From Mycoplasmataceae bacterium (GTDB taxonomy: Bacteria; Bacillota_I; Bacilli_A; Mycoplasmatales; Mycoplasmoidaceae): a stretch of 35,087 bases of DNA. The notes under the pieces were generated by a model that had not been told where the DNA came from, did no database searches, and saw only the letters and a program-made list of their open reading frames with translations. Each line of letters starts with the position of its first letter. The stretch's first letter is position 1. The stretch covers positions 1 through 35,087 of the forward strand of contig JAIRKU010000026.1 in NCBI GenBank assembly GCA_031259945.1, read 5' to 3'. This document shows positions 1-11,488 of this stretch, one piece after another. The position numbers were made by a program, and so were the translations under genes.

Positions 1-91
1 GTTCATAAGGTAGGTCCTTTTGAATGTTTTGTTTTGTGCAAATATTCTACTAAGTCCTTATGGACATTTTTAATTTATCTAAATTTGGCGG

Positions 92-369
92 GGTGCGAAC
101 TTTGATCTTACAATCGGCATTTTAACATTATTAATCTTAATTATGCAAAACAATTTAAAAAGGATATATTAGAACAGTATGATGTAATTTACAAAAATAT
201 ATGAACTAATCCTAAATTCAATAAAAATGATGTACAGAAGGCACACAATCTGATGATTGATGATCAGAAACAACACGCTTTTTGTGAAAAAGAACTTGAA
301 TTAATAAGAAAGCAAGTGCAACCCTACAACCAAGCAGTAACCAAATCTAAAGAAACTAAAAGAAGCTAA
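92..369 (+). pseudogene. Decayed, internally deleted copy of the 28.5-29.4 kb inverted-repeat element gene
   Basis: From about 121 to 369 the plus strand reads (UGA=Trp) a sequence closely related to the C-terminal third of the protein encoded at 28597-29205. Shared stretches are LNY-KQF-KDILEQY-VIYKNIW and later CxKELELI. The remnant then runs about 20 residues past the point where the intact gene stops, ending with TAA at 367-369. Just upstream, 92-103 has GGTGCGAACTTT, the same 12-mer as the terminal repeat of the intact element in the matching orientation, followed by a diverged version of the rest of that repeat. The first ~135 residues and the whole GC-rich leader are missing, so this looks like an internally deleted derivative. 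A weak match to the opposite terminal repeat lies at about 425-463 (GATTGTAATTAG, then AAGTTCACAAC). The frame is open back to base 1, but those residues match nothing in the intact protein. It is probably not functional. Confidence 0.7.
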
Positions 370-469
370 TAGTCACCTTATCATCAACACGCATCGACCA
401 TAACATTAATGTCGGCTGGTGTTAGATTGTAATTAGTAGCGGATATGTCTAAGTTCACAACAGATAAAT
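370..469. other. Short intergenic stretch, possible decayed terminal repeat
   Basis: No gene is seen between the remnant stop and the tilS stop. The stretch contains a 10-bp perfect palindrome (ACATTAATGT) near 400. It also holds two blocks at 425-436 and 451-463 that resemble parts of the right terminal repeat of the 28.5-29.4 kb element, separated by about 14 extra bases. The match is only suggestive. Confidence 0.3.
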
Positions 470-1357
470 TTAATGAATTTTTAATTGATTATTAGATTTA
501 AACAAATATAAGTTTTTACCAATCCTTAATTCTGTTTGGGGATTATTAGCCATTAAAAACTGATGAATTAATTTAATTTTATTTAAAGAAACATTAAAAG
601 TATCATGCTCTCTCAAATATTTATACAAAATATATGGCTTGCATGTATTTGGTATTTTTTTATAAACTAAAATATCAAATTGATGTTTTTTTCAAGATTT
701 ATAAGCTTTTTCAATTGCTAAATAAACAGCATGATGTTTATGATTAAAACGTTGTACCTTATCATAATATTGTTTTTTATCTATTGGTCTTCACTTGGAT
801 ACCAAATGACGAACTTTGTTTCGTTCGTATAGTTGTAATTCATTGGTTTCATCTAATCCGTATGGTATTTTATTTTTTTTACAATAAGCCAATATGTCCT
901 TCTTCCACATTGTTATTAATGGACGATATATATTTAAATCTTGATAATAGCTATTTTGTTGAATGCCTAAAAATAATGCAATAGTAGATCTTTTAAGTTG
1001 CATGATGGAAGTTTCAATAAAATCATCCTTATTGTGTGCAACTAAAAGATTTTGTATTTTCAATTTATGTGCAGTTTTAGAAAAATAGTCATATCTAATT
1101 AATCTTGCTATATTTTGAAAATTGTCTCCATATTTACGATATTTTTCATAAATATTTTTTGTCACAATCAAATTACAAAACTTAATTTTGTGCTTCAGAC
1201 AATAATCTTGCACAATCATCATGTCACGGTTAGCAGAATCTCGTTTTTGATAATTCACATGACATACAGTCATAATTTGTTTGCGATATTTGTGTAACAT
1301 AGCCATAGAATCTGGCCCACCAGAAATAGCGGCAATATATTTTTTTACATTCGACAT
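470..1357 (-). CDS. tilS: tRNA(Ile)-lysidine synthase TilS
   Basis: TilS ligates lysine to C34 of tRNA-Ile(CAU) in an ATP-dependent reaction, so that the anticodon reads AUA; it is cytoplasmic and essential in most bacteria. The 295-residue product carries the PP-loop motif SGGPDS at residues 12-17 and the family's HNKDDFIET segment, in which the N-type ATPase region binds AMP. One in-frame UGA (791-793) encodes Trp. The length fits the short mollicute forms, which lack most of the C-terminal domains of the E. coli enzyme. The ATG at 1355-1357 is preceded by AAGGA about 9 nt upstream, and it overlaps the end of fhs by 13 nt, so the two are probably co-transcribed and translationally coupled. 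In many Firmicutes tilS sits beside hpt and ftsH; here it is separated from them by about 5 kb. Confidence 0.93.
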
Positions 1358-2889
1358 GCAGATGGTTCCTTAGGTAATCCTGGCATTCTAAAAATATCTC
1401 CAGCCATAACTATGATGAAATTAGCTCCATTAGCTACAATTAAATCATTTACATGAATATAAAATGGTTGTTTAGGAATCATTTCTTTAGGGTTATCACT
1501 AAATGTTAAAGGAGTTTTAGCCATACATACTCATCCTTTATAGTGTTCTAGTTTTTTTAGTTTAGCCTTAGCTTTCGGCGAATAAACAACTCCTTGAGCA
1601 CCATAACATTTTGAAACGATATTAAAAATTTTCTGGCTTAATAAATCAGTAGAAGAATAAATGGGTTTTAATATTTGCTTTGTAGCACATTTATGGATAA
1701 CTTTTTTTGCTAAATCTAACCCCCCCGGCGAACCATCTGAAAAAACGGTGGTAAATGAATAAGCAATATTATTTGTGTTAAAAAAAGTTTCCAATATTTC
1801 CATATCTTTCTTTGTGTCTGACACAAAACTATTAACCGCAATAATTAACGGAAGATTAAAATTTTGGATATTTTTAATATGTTGTTTTAAATTATTGATT
1901 CCATTTAGTAGAAGAGTATTGTCTCCATGCATTTTTAGTGAACGAATACTAGTAACTAAAACAACAACATTAGGTTGAATAGATCCATTATCACAAACAA
2001 TATCTAAAAATTTTTCTGCGCCTAAATCACTACCAAATCCAGCTTCAGTTACCGTGTAATCGGCAATGTTCATTGCAGTCTTAGTGGCAAATAAACTATT
2101 GCAACCATGAGCAATATTAGCGAACGGTCCTCCGTGGATTAGACACATATTACCTTCTAAAGACTGAACAGCATTTGGTCATAAAGCATTCTGTAAAATT
2201 TTAAGAATAGCTCCTGTAATATTTAGATCTTTTACATAAATTGGTTTTTTGTTTTTTGTATAAGCAACAATAATTTTATTGATACGTTCTTCTAATTCAT
2301 TTTGATTATTAGCTAAACAGAAGATTGCCATTAATTCACTAGCTGCAGTAATATCAAATCCTGTTTGATACTTTAAATTATGTCTCGCATCGATAGTTAC
2401 ATCAATTTCTCTTAAAGAACGATCATTAACATCTAAGACTCTGCGCCACACAATGTTATTCAAATCTATCCTTAACTTATTACCTCAATAAATATGATTA
2501 TCTATACATGCAGCAATTAAATTGTTCGCTGCAGTAATGGCGTGAAAATCACCGGTGAAATGTAAATCTATATCTTCTTTAGGCACAACTTGAGCTTTCC
2601 CTCCACCATTTGCTCCACCTTTAACACCAAATACTGGCCCCATGGAAGGTTCGCGTAATGCAATAATAGATTTTTTACCTAATTTATTTAATGCATCATT
2701 TAAACCGATGGAAATTGTAGTTTTACCTTCTCCAGCTGAAGTCGGAGAAATAGCTGTAACTAAAATCAATTTTTTATGATTGCTAGGTTGTTTTAAAATT
2801 GGTTTTATTTTAGCTAAATACTCTCCATAAAATACAATATCGTTTTTATGAATATGATATTTGGTTAAAATGTCATTAATATGTTTCAC
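1345..2889 (-). CDS. fhs: Formate--tetrahydrofolate ligase
   Basis: This enzyme makes 10-formyl-THF from formate, THF and ATP, feeding fMet-tRNA formylation and purine synthesis. The 514-residue product is continuous when UGA is Trp (internal TGAs near 2482, 2176 and 1528). Seen features: the P-loop region [11 protein letters not shown] near residues 49-59, [19 protein letters not shown], the [18 protein letters not shown] block, and C-terminal [10 protein letters not shown], all typical of the family. The length is slightly below the usual ~555. The start is GTG at 2887-2889: no in-frame ATG exists before the conserved core, and a TATAAT box lies only 6 nt upstream, so the mRNA may be leaderless. 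It overlaps tilS downstream. FolD at 30.9 kb supplies the other half of the one-carbon pathway. Confidence 0.95.
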
Positions 2890-2895
2890 GTGAAC

Positions 2896-2901
2896 ATTAT
2901 A
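2896..2901 (-). promoter_or_regulatory. Probable -10 box for fhs (leaderless-type)
   Basis: A perfect TATAAT reading leftward ends 6 nt before the GTG start of fhs. A transcript starting at the usual distance would begin at or next to the start codon. The start codon itself lies in a 10-bp palindrome, TTCACGTGAA (2885-2894). No convincing -35 hexamer is seen. Confidence 0.5.
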
Positions 2902-2938
2902 TTAATATTCCCTTTCCTAATAGAAATATCAACTCTCG

Positions 2939-2944
2939 TATAAT
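2939..2944 (+). promoter_or_regulatory. Probable -10 box for the Pif1-like helicase (leaderless-type)
   Basis: A perfect TATAAT reading rightward ends 9 nt before the ATG at 2954, with no Shine-Dalgarno sequence between. It is arranged back to back with the fhs -10 box in a 64-nt divergent intergenic region. Confidence 0.5.
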
Positions 2945-2953
2945 ATATGTCTT

Positions 2954-4231
2954 ATGAAAAATGATAGTTTTCTTAAATTGCTTGATGATATTACTATCCG
3001 TAAACAATCATTATTTATTACAGGCCCAGCAGGTGTGGGTAAGACACATTTATTAACTGCTATCTATAATTCATTAAAAGCACATGGAGCAAAAATTGTG
3101 CTTACTTCTACAACCGGAATTAATGCATTAAATTTGGGTGGTATCACTATTCATAAATTAATGGGTTTACAAAATCGTAGTGATATGGGTTACATTGGTT
3201 TTATGAAATCTTCCTTTTTATTTAGGGGGATTGCTCAACGCATGACTAAAGTGGATTACATTATCATTGATGAAGTATCTATGTTAAGAGCAGACACTTT
3301 TGAATTAATTAATGAAATATTAAAACAAACAACTCATTCGGATAAACCCTTTGGTGGTAAGGTAATGATTTTCACAGGAGATTTTTATCAAATACCACCA
3401 GTAGTGAAAAGTTGAGAGAAAAAACAAAACCAATGATTATTTAATTCTCCTTCGTGAAGAAAAGCCAATATTAGAACAATTCATTTACAAGATGTTTATC
3501 GTCAAGAAGATAAAAATTTTGTAAAATTTTTAAACGACATTCGTACAGGTAAATGAAATCCAAAAACTGCTAAAGTTTTAGAAAAATGTGTAGATCGTAA
3601 ATTACCTAAAGATACTACCGTTTTCTTTTCTACAAATGAAGAATGTGATAATTTCAACATTAAGCGTCTTAACCAAATTAAAGAACCAATGTATACTTTT
3701 GAAGCTGAAATAAAAGGTAAGGGAAATCATAAATACAAACATGATAAAGAAGCTATTGTCCGAGATTGCATCGCTAAGCCGATATTACAATTAAAGGTTG
3801 GAACACGCGTTATTGCCATAAGTAATGACAAAAAAGGACGTTACATGAATGGTTCTGTAGGTTGTGTAATAGCTTGCGATACCAAAAATTATACAGTCTC
3901 TGTAAAATTTGAAGGCCGCGATGATGTTATTAAATTAAGACGATATGTTTGAGCTCGTTTAGGTTTTGATGGTCGTCCTAAAGCTAAATTTAAACAAATT
4001 CCTTTACTACCAGCATATGCCTTAACCATACATAAAAGTCAAGGCATGACATTAGATGCCGCTATTATTGATTGTAAAAATATCTTTGCCTGTGGCCAAT
4101 TGTATGTTGCTCTATCTAGAGTACGTAAATTAGAAAATTTAAAAGTAATGAATTTTCATAAAAATCAAATTATAGTTTCACCAGAAGTCAAAACATTCTA
4201 TAGCGAGTTAAATAAATATCACTTAGATTAA
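2954..4231 (+). CDS. Pif1-like / RecD2-related superfamily 1B DNA helicase
   Basis: The 425-residue product is an SF1B 5'-3' DNA helicase of the Pif1 type, expected to unwind DNA or G-quadruplexes during replication and repair. Motifs run in order: Walker A GPAGVGKT (residues 24-31), a TTGINAL region (motif Ia), Walker B IIIDEVSM, motif III FTGDFYQIPPV, then near the C-terminus ALTIHKSQGMTLD (motif V) and YVALSRVRKLENL (motif VI). Both termini are compact and no extra domains are seen. Internal UGA codons encode Trp. The gene is transcribed opposite to its neighbours and against leftward replication-fork movement on this arm. It converges on the flavodoxin gene with only 2 nt between the stop codons. 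The ATG at 2954 was chosen because a TATAAT box lies immediately upstream. The assignment as a Pif1-like helicase is firm; the exact substrate is not known. Confidence 0.9.
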
Positions 4232-4233
4232 TT

Positions 4234-4695
4234 TTATTTTTGTTCTTTTGGCGTTTCTACTGGTGGTTTTAACTTACTATTTACCCATTGTTGTAAGTCA
4301 GTAAGAGCTTCTGTAGTTTTTGTTGTTTTAGCTTGACACGCTCAACCAGAAACTGTAATTATCTTTGCTTTCTTTTGTAAAAAATTTATGAATCTTTTAT
4401 GAATGTTAGCAGCACTCTTAGCCCCTTGTGTTGTAAATATAAAAGCATCTGGTTTGGCAACATCAGGGCTAGATCATTTAATAGACTTAATTCATTTTTT
4501 TAATTTGCAGCCAACACTTCAAAAATAAACACCACTGCCAAATCCGATAAGGTTGTATTCTTCTAAATTAATGTTAGGGTTAGTAGATACATCTATGGCT
4601 TCGCATTTTAATTCCTGAGCAATAGTTTCTGCTATGTGTTTTGTATTTTGAGTCTTTGTTCTTGATTGATAAATAATAATTGTTTTGTTTTGCAT
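4234..4695 (-). CDS. Flavodoxin-family protein
   Basis: The 153-residue protein has the N-terminal flavodoxin pattern: a hydrophobic beta strand (TIIIYQSRT) followed by a T-x-N-T loop for the FMN phosphate (SRTKTQNTKHIAETIA, residues 10-25). A central LIGFGSGVYFWS segment fits the FMN-ring loop, and the FIFTTQGA strand follows. Four UGA-encoded Trp codons are present. The C-terminus is a hydrophilic PPVETPKEQK tail. It is probably a low-potential FMN electron carrier or a flavodoxin-like quinone/disulfide reductase. A Shine-Dalgarno-like GAGGG lies just upstream of ATG 4693-4695. It lies 29 nt downstream of the PnuC pair on the same strand. It is a possible electron-transfer partner of the flavodiiron system at 29.5-30.9 kb, but nothing in the sequence links them directly. 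Confidence 0.8.
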
Positions 4696-4724
4696 ATACC
4701 CTCTATTAGTTTTTTGTTATTATC

Positions 4725-5486
4725 TTACTTTTTTCAATTAAAAGCACCATAAGTTGCACTGATTAACATTGTAACAGAAGAAACAATCATAATTCATGCG
4801 CTAATATTGTTCATACCTGTTTGATGAATAATAGAAGCTCATAGCCCTATTTGACAACAATCTATAACTATAGACACATATCAACGTTCTTTAAAACGAC
4901 ATCATGTAAATATCGTCATAACAATTGATAAAATTAAGATGCTAGCATCAAAAATATGTGTTTGCAAACCATATTTTGGGGCATTAGGTCCGTACCATAA
5001 TTCTTGAAAACCATTCATACCTTCAATTCAAACAAATAAAACAATAAAGCCAACACTTGCTATTACGGCTATGATAATTTGCCATCAATTTATAGATGTT
5101 GGTTTAATTTCATATTTATTGATAGATTTTTTCTTTCACAAATACAATGCTACAATTTGTGCTGGTACATAAAACACTCAATACAATAATCAATTACCAG
5201 TAGCTTGGTTGCCAAAGGCAACACCACCAAATCCGATAACTGCTAATATGCCTCATATAAAACAACTAATGCGCTTTTTAGTTGCTAAAATCACACTAAT
5301 AATGTTTAAAATATTTGCAAGAAACGCTATTCATGTTTTCCAATCATTAGCCGAACCTGTAGAACACTGATAAATTAATAAAACTAATGTAATAAATGAG
5401 TTAACTAATAATAAAATTTTTTCTCATTTATTTCAAAATCAAAAGAAAATGATATGTTTGTACCATTTATGTTTTACCTTATTCAT
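4725..5486 (-). CDS. pnuC: PnuC-family nicotinamide riboside/mononucleotide transporter (copy 1)
   Basis: This is a 253-residue integral membrane protein with about seven hydrophobic segments, rich in UGA-encoded Trp. PnuC-like features are the ATKKR(I/L) turn after the second helix (near residue 70), a GNxxTGNW segment, a WWQI.. helix start, and a late KERWYVSIVIDCCQIGLW helix that fits the conserved PnuC E-x-W pattern. PnuC proteins facilitate uptake of an NAD precursor, usually nicotinamide riboside, which is then trapped by phosphorylation. The start ATG 5484-5486 overlaps the stop of the upstream paralogue by 8 nt, indicating coupled translation. Family assignment rests on remembered motif patterns. 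Confidence 0.78.
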
Positions 5487-6330
5487 ATTCTTTATTTTCT
5501 ACTTTGCGCCATCAATTTCAAACCCCATAAAATGCATCAAGTAATGCGGTTGCAGACATCGCTATCATTTGTGGATTTGTATGAACAGAAAAAGTAACAA
5601 TAATGGCAATATCTAAAATAATCCATAACAATCATTGTTCTCTTATAGCAAAAATCATCATAAACATAGCAGTAGTGCCTAATACAAATGTTAACGAATC
5701 ACATACTACCATTATTTGATTGTTGTTAGTGTTGCCGCCATTTCAAAATTTCTGGAAAACATCCATTTGCTCTAAATAATAAAAACCTGTCGTAGCTAAA
5801 GCAATAATCATTATTGTTAATATTATTCACCACCATGACATACGTCGTGGTGTTACTTGCACTTTATTTACTGAATTCCGTCTTCACGTATGAAATCCCA
5901 CAAATTGCATTGGTAATTGAATTATTACGTAAACAATCGATGTCCCAATCGCTTTACTTAAAAACGACGTTGTCCCTAAAGTGGCGCATGCAACAATCCC
6001 TCAAGCAAAAGTAGATATACGTTTTTTACTAGATAGTATGATAGACATGATATTAGATACATTACCCACTAACGAAACAACAGCTATGATGTAACATTTA
6101 GCTAGCGTATCCCCACCAGCAAATTTGTAAGGTTCTATAAAAGATAAAATAAAAAATATTGATGTCACGATAAAATTCATTACAAATAAAAATTGTTCGT
6201 AAATGGTTCAATTGTAAATAATATAAATATGTTGCCATCACTTACATGGCGATTTTAAAACACCATCGTTAGTAATTTCAAAACATTTATTTTGGATATT
6301 AAAAAATATTTTTTTTAAATTCATAGACAT
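5479..6330 (-). CDS. pnuC: PnuC-family transporter (copy 2, upstream paralogue)
   Basis: This 283-residue polytopic membrane protein is paralogous to the downstream neighbour: both share an SSKKR/ATKKR turn, a central W-W-I-I helix, and a late E-x-W helix (REQWLLWIILDIAIIV). It has a ~45-residue hydrophilic N-terminus before the first membrane segment. Many Trp are UGA-encoded, which breaks the gene into fragments under the standard code. Two in-frame ATGs are possible, at 6330 (MSMNLKK) and 6324. Neither has a strong Shine-Dalgarno, and the longer was taken. It follows ftsH by 15 nt and overlaps copy 1 by 8 nt. The two copies are well diverged, so they may differ in substrate or form a heteromer; this is inference. 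Confidence 0.75.
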
Positions 6331-6345
6331 CAAGAAACAGACAAA

Positions 6346-8541
6346 TTATTTAGCGTCTTTTATCTTTTTAGTATCTTTATCAGATAGGTTTTGCTCGCTC
6401 TTTTCTTTAGCTAATTTTTCATTAGCAATTTTCTTATCAATTGCTTCTTTAGGTAATTTCAAATTCTTGTGAATGTAATCAATTTGATTTTTTACAATAG
6501 TTTCTAATAATATCAAAGCTTCTACGATTAAATCTAATTCTTTGCGGTTTTTTTCAATAATGACTTTAGCTTTTTTGTATTGTGTATCAATTAATAAATT
6601 AATTTCTTTATCGATTTTTTGTGCAGTTTCTTCAGAATATAACTTAGCTGCATATGGATTAATTTGTCCTTCACTAGGGATATATTGTGTCATGCCTAAA
6701 TCTGTCATGCCTAATTGTGTAACCATAGAACGTACTATATTTGTTACCTTAAATAAATCGTTAGCTGCGCCTGTAGAAATTTCTGATTTACCATAAATAA
6801 TTTCTTCGGAAGCACGTCCACCTAAAATAGCAGTAATGATGGACAATAAATCAGATTTCTTTTGAATGTGAATTTCTTGTTTTTCTGGTGTAGATAATGT
6901 ATAACCTGCAGCTTGGCCACGAGGAATAATAGTAATTTTTTCTACCACATCACTACCTGGAGTATGTAACCCAACTAAAGCATGTCCAGCTTCGTGATAA
7001 GCAATTTGTTTCTTTTCACTTTCAGTAATAACTCGCGATTTTTTAGCAGGACCTGCAATAACACGATCAATCGCTTCATCAATTTCTTCCATGCCGATGG
7101 CCGATTTGTTGAAACGTACTGCTAATAATGTCGCTTCGTTTAGTACATTTTCTAATTGTGCACCAGAAAAACCTGGCGTACGTCGAGCCACATCTTCTAA
7201 ATGAACTTTGCTAGATAAATTTTTATTACGAGCATGAATCTTTAAAATAGCTTCACGTTCTTTAATATCTGGTAAATTTACTTGAATATGTCTATCAAAA
7301 CGACCAGGACGTAAAATGGCATCATCTAATACATCTAAACGATTCGTAGCGGCCATAACTACTACACCAGTCTTAGTGCTAAACCCATCCATTTCTGCTA
7401 ACAATTGGTTTATGGTTTGATCAGCAAGTCCGCCACCGCCGCTAGCCATATCCATTTTACCTCGTTTAGATGCCACTGAATCCAACTCATCTATAAAGAT
7501 GATAGCTGGAGCAGCTTTTTTAGCTTTAGTAAATAAATCACGTACACGTTTAGCGCCAACCCCAACTAACATGTCTTCAAACGCTGAACCAGACACTTGG
7601 AAGAACGGTACACGAGCTTCGCCGGCTACAGCTTTAGCTAATAAGGTTTTACCGGTTCCTGGTGGTCCATATAGGATTACACCACGTGGTGTTCTAGCTC
7701 CCATCGCTGCATATTTTTCTGGATTTTTTAAATAATCTACAATTTCAATTAATTCAGCTTTTTCTTCTTCAATACCAGCTACATCACTAAATCTTACATT
7801 AGATTGTGCAAGTTTAGCTTGGGATTTACCGATTCCAAAAATAGAACCTTCATCACCTTGACCTCCACCTTGCATTTTCATAGCACGATTCATGATTCAA
7901 AACATTACACCTAATAATAATAATGTTGGTATTAAATTCGTAATGAATGACACCCAAGGTGATGTTTGTGCAATTGACATGTTACTGTGGATAACGTAAG
8001 ATATCACCCTTTGTGTATCTTCGTCGATTTTGTTGTCATCTTCCAATCCGCCTACATAATATCCAGCGGCTACTCCTCCAGAAGGTTCTTGTACTTCATC
8101 CACATAGAAGGCAATAGTGCCTTTATCAGTTTTAGCATATACTAACCAAATGTTGTATCATGAGGCATCTGCAATATAAGGATTAGATCAAAGAAGATTA
8201 TTATTATTTTGTAAATTATCCATGTCTAGCGCCACTTTATAAGTATTGCTATTAGCTTTAATATTTAATTCTTGTTTGCCTGAAGTTCCACCGACAGTAA
8301 TGGATGCCCCATCTGGAGGGTTTACTTTAGTCGCATTCCCAGCAAAACAACTAAAGTAAACTAAAACACCTACTAATCCTAAAACTAAAACTAAAGCAAT
8401 TCATTTAACAATCTTGTTACGCGTCTGCGCTTTGGCGTCAGGATCCACAACATCAGTTTGACGATTACCTACATTATTATTTTTTGGTTGTGTTTTATCA
8501 TCATTCGCTTCAGCAATATAATGAATATTTTTATTTTTCAT
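6346..8541 (-). CDS. ftsH: ATP-dependent zinc metalloprotease FtsH
   Basis: FtsH is a membrane-anchored AAA+ protease that extracts and degrades misfolded membrane and selected cytosolic proteins as a hexamer. The 731-residue product has a basic cytoplasmic N-tail, TM1 at about 47-67, an external domain, and TM2 at about 192-216. The AAA domain has Walker A GPPGTGKT (292-299), Walker B IIFIDELDS, and the second region of homology with ILRPGRFDRHI. The zinc motif HEAGH lies at 516-520, and a charged C-terminal tail follows. UGA Trp codons occur only in the N-terminal part, at the membrane segments and in the external domain. ATG 8539-8541 has GAGGGAAAG directly upstream. The start overlaps the hpt stop by 11 nt, as expected for a coupled hpt-ftsH unit, an order also known from M. 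genitalium and from Firmicutes. Confidence 0.97.
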
Positions 8542-9088
8542 CTTTCCCTCTTTTCTTGGAGTAAACAGATTCTTTAAGAATACCTACATATGGAAGATTT
8601 CTGTATTTTTCATTATAGTCAAATCCTCAGCCAACTACAAATTCAGGTTTGTCCATTTTAAAACAAGTGTAATCTGGTTGAAAATGTATTACACGTGATT
8701 GTGGCTTGTCAACTAAACATGCCACTTTTAGTGACGCTGGTTTTCTCAATTTCAAAATTTTAATAATATTGTGTAATGTTTTACCTGTATCCACAATGTC
8801 TTCGATAATTAAAACATGACGCTTATGAATATTTTGTCTTAAATCAGCTACTATCTTCATGTTTTGTGACTTCACACCTAAATAACTAGAAGCTATCATA
8901 AAATCCATTATGGGATCACAATCTAACTGTAAAAATAATTCAATGTAAAATGGTAAACAACCTTTTAATACTCCAATTAATATAGGGTTTTTGTTTTTAT
9001 AATCTTTGTTTATTTGCAAAGCTAATTTACGAACCGCTTTTTTAATAGTCGCTACATCTAACCAAATATTTTTTATATCTTTATGCAT
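8531..9088 (-). CDS. hpt: Hypoxanthine phosphoribosyltransferase
   Basis: Hpt converts hypoxanthine or guanine plus PRPP into IMP or GMP; purine salvage is essential in mollicutes, which lack de novo synthesis. The 185-residue product has the type I PRTase PRPP loop IIEDIVDTGKTL, the upstream GVLKGCLPF segment, and the KPEFVVGWGFDYNEKYRNLP C-terminal block, in which the W is UGA-encoded. Length is normal. The ATG at 9086-9088 lies 9 nt downstream of a perfect TATAAT and has no Shine-Dalgarno, so the mRNA is probably nearly leaderless. The last codons (DEK-stop) overlap the ftsH start by 11 nt. Confidence 0.95.
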
Positions 9089-9097
9089 TGGGCTTAT

Positions 9098-9103
9098 ATT
9101 ATA
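9098..9103 (-). promoter_or_regulatory. Probable -10 box for the hpt-ftsH-pnuC operon
   Basis: TATAAT reading leftward, 9 nt before the hpt ATG. It predicts a 5' UTR of only a few nucleotides. No clear -35 box is seen. Confidence 0.5.
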
Positions 9104-9428
9104 TAAGAGAGTAAAAAATTCAGTTGTGCCATTTTAAATTAACTTGTTGCAATAATAAGATGTACCCTCTCAAATGAAATGATACGGCTATTTATAGCAA
9201 TATAATAACTATTGATAAAAAGGGTAAATCAAATTGTTAGATGTTTATTAATAACTCCAATTATGTTGGCTCCAATTTCTTTCATTAACAAATTGTGAGC
9301 AAAAAGATACGAAGTTGACATTTTAGTTTAGGGGATGTTGAATGAGCTAAATTTAATGGATTAGATGCTTCTTGACTCCCACAATGAACAGATAGCGTTT
9401 GGCTCGTTCCAACTACATAAAATTTAAA
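9104..9428. other. 325-nt gap with no clear gene; possible decayed coding sequence on minus strand
   Basis: The minus strand has two overlapping short reading frames. The upstream one (about 9428 to 9280) includes GTSQTLSVHCGSQEASNPLN and ends without a start codon. The other (ATG 9319-9321 to TAA 9139-9141, 60 codons) includes YLFAHNLLMKEIGANIIGVI. Joined by one frameshift near 9320 they would read as one plausible protein fragment. Neither has a Shine-Dalgarno or a family that I recognise. It may be the debris of a lost gene, or chance. Confidence 0.3.
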
Positions 9429-10013
9429 TTATTTAATGTATAGCTTGTTAATTAAATAACTCATGTTTTGAGCTAATGTTCCAAATGTTTGGATTCCTTC
9501 ATTATCTTTAATTAACTCACCCATTTTACAAGCACGACCGTTGTTTCAGTAAGTGGATGTCGCTATGGGCATTTCATTAATACCGAAGAAAAAATTAATT
9601 GCACTATAAACAAAGTTTGCCCCAGCTCGGCGATCAATAGCTATTGATGTGCCTACTTTATTTTTCAATAATCCTCCATTGCTTTTAGAAACATATCCTA
9701 CACGATCTATAAAGGCCTTCACTTCAGTAGTTACATTTGAAAAATATGTTGGCGATCCAATTACAACTCCTTCCACATCATCACTAAAACATTCTTTCAT
9801 AATTGGTGTTAAATCGTCTTGAATAACACATTGTTTATTAAGGTTTTTAGAGCATTGATAGCAGCCTTGGCATCCCCTAATATTGATGCCACCAATTTGA
9901 ATAATTCTTGCGTTAAATCCATTTTGCAAAAATATTTGTGCCATTATATTTAATGCATCATATGTGTTGCCGTTTTTGTGCGGACTACCATTTATTAATA
10001 AAATCGTTCCCAT
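9429..10013 (-). CDS. NADPH-dependent FMN reductase / flavodoxin-like oxidoreductase
   Basis: The 194-residue protein starts with the family signature INGSPHKNGNT (residues 7-17), which binds the FMN phosphate, followed by the CxxCxxC-type cysteine cluster RGCQGCYQCSKN typical of iron-sulfur flavoprotein/FMN reductase relatives. GSPTYFSNVTTEVKAFIDR is the FMN-ring loop and dimer-interface segment. One UGA encodes Trp near 9543. The cysteines may bind an iron-sulfur cluster or only be conserved structurally. It follows gltX by 3 nt with a good AAGGGAT Shine-Dalgarno, so it is in the gltX operon. The likely role is electron transfer or quinone/nitro reduction; the substrate cannot be read from sequence. 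Confidence 0.85.
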
Positions 10014-10016
10014 AAT

Positions 10017-11477
<1,461 letters not shown>

Positions 11478-11488
11478 TTATGTTGGTT

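Noticed and set aside
370-440. Terminator for tilS
   Set aside because: A palindrome ACATTAATGT and weak stems exist but are not followed by a T-run on the minus strand.
784-984. Plus-strand open frame within tilS
   Set aside because: Antisense to tilS, which has the PP-loop motif; no independent support.
1345-2889. Fragmented fhs, apparent pseudogene
   Set aside because: The breaks are all single in-frame TGA codons at Trp sites; the gene is whole under code 4. The same holds for gltX, ksgA, yidC, gyrB, folD and others.
5814-6014. Plus-strand open frame in the PnuC region
   Set aside because: It is antisense to the upstream pnuC copy, which is continuous and membrane-protein-like when UGA is Trp.
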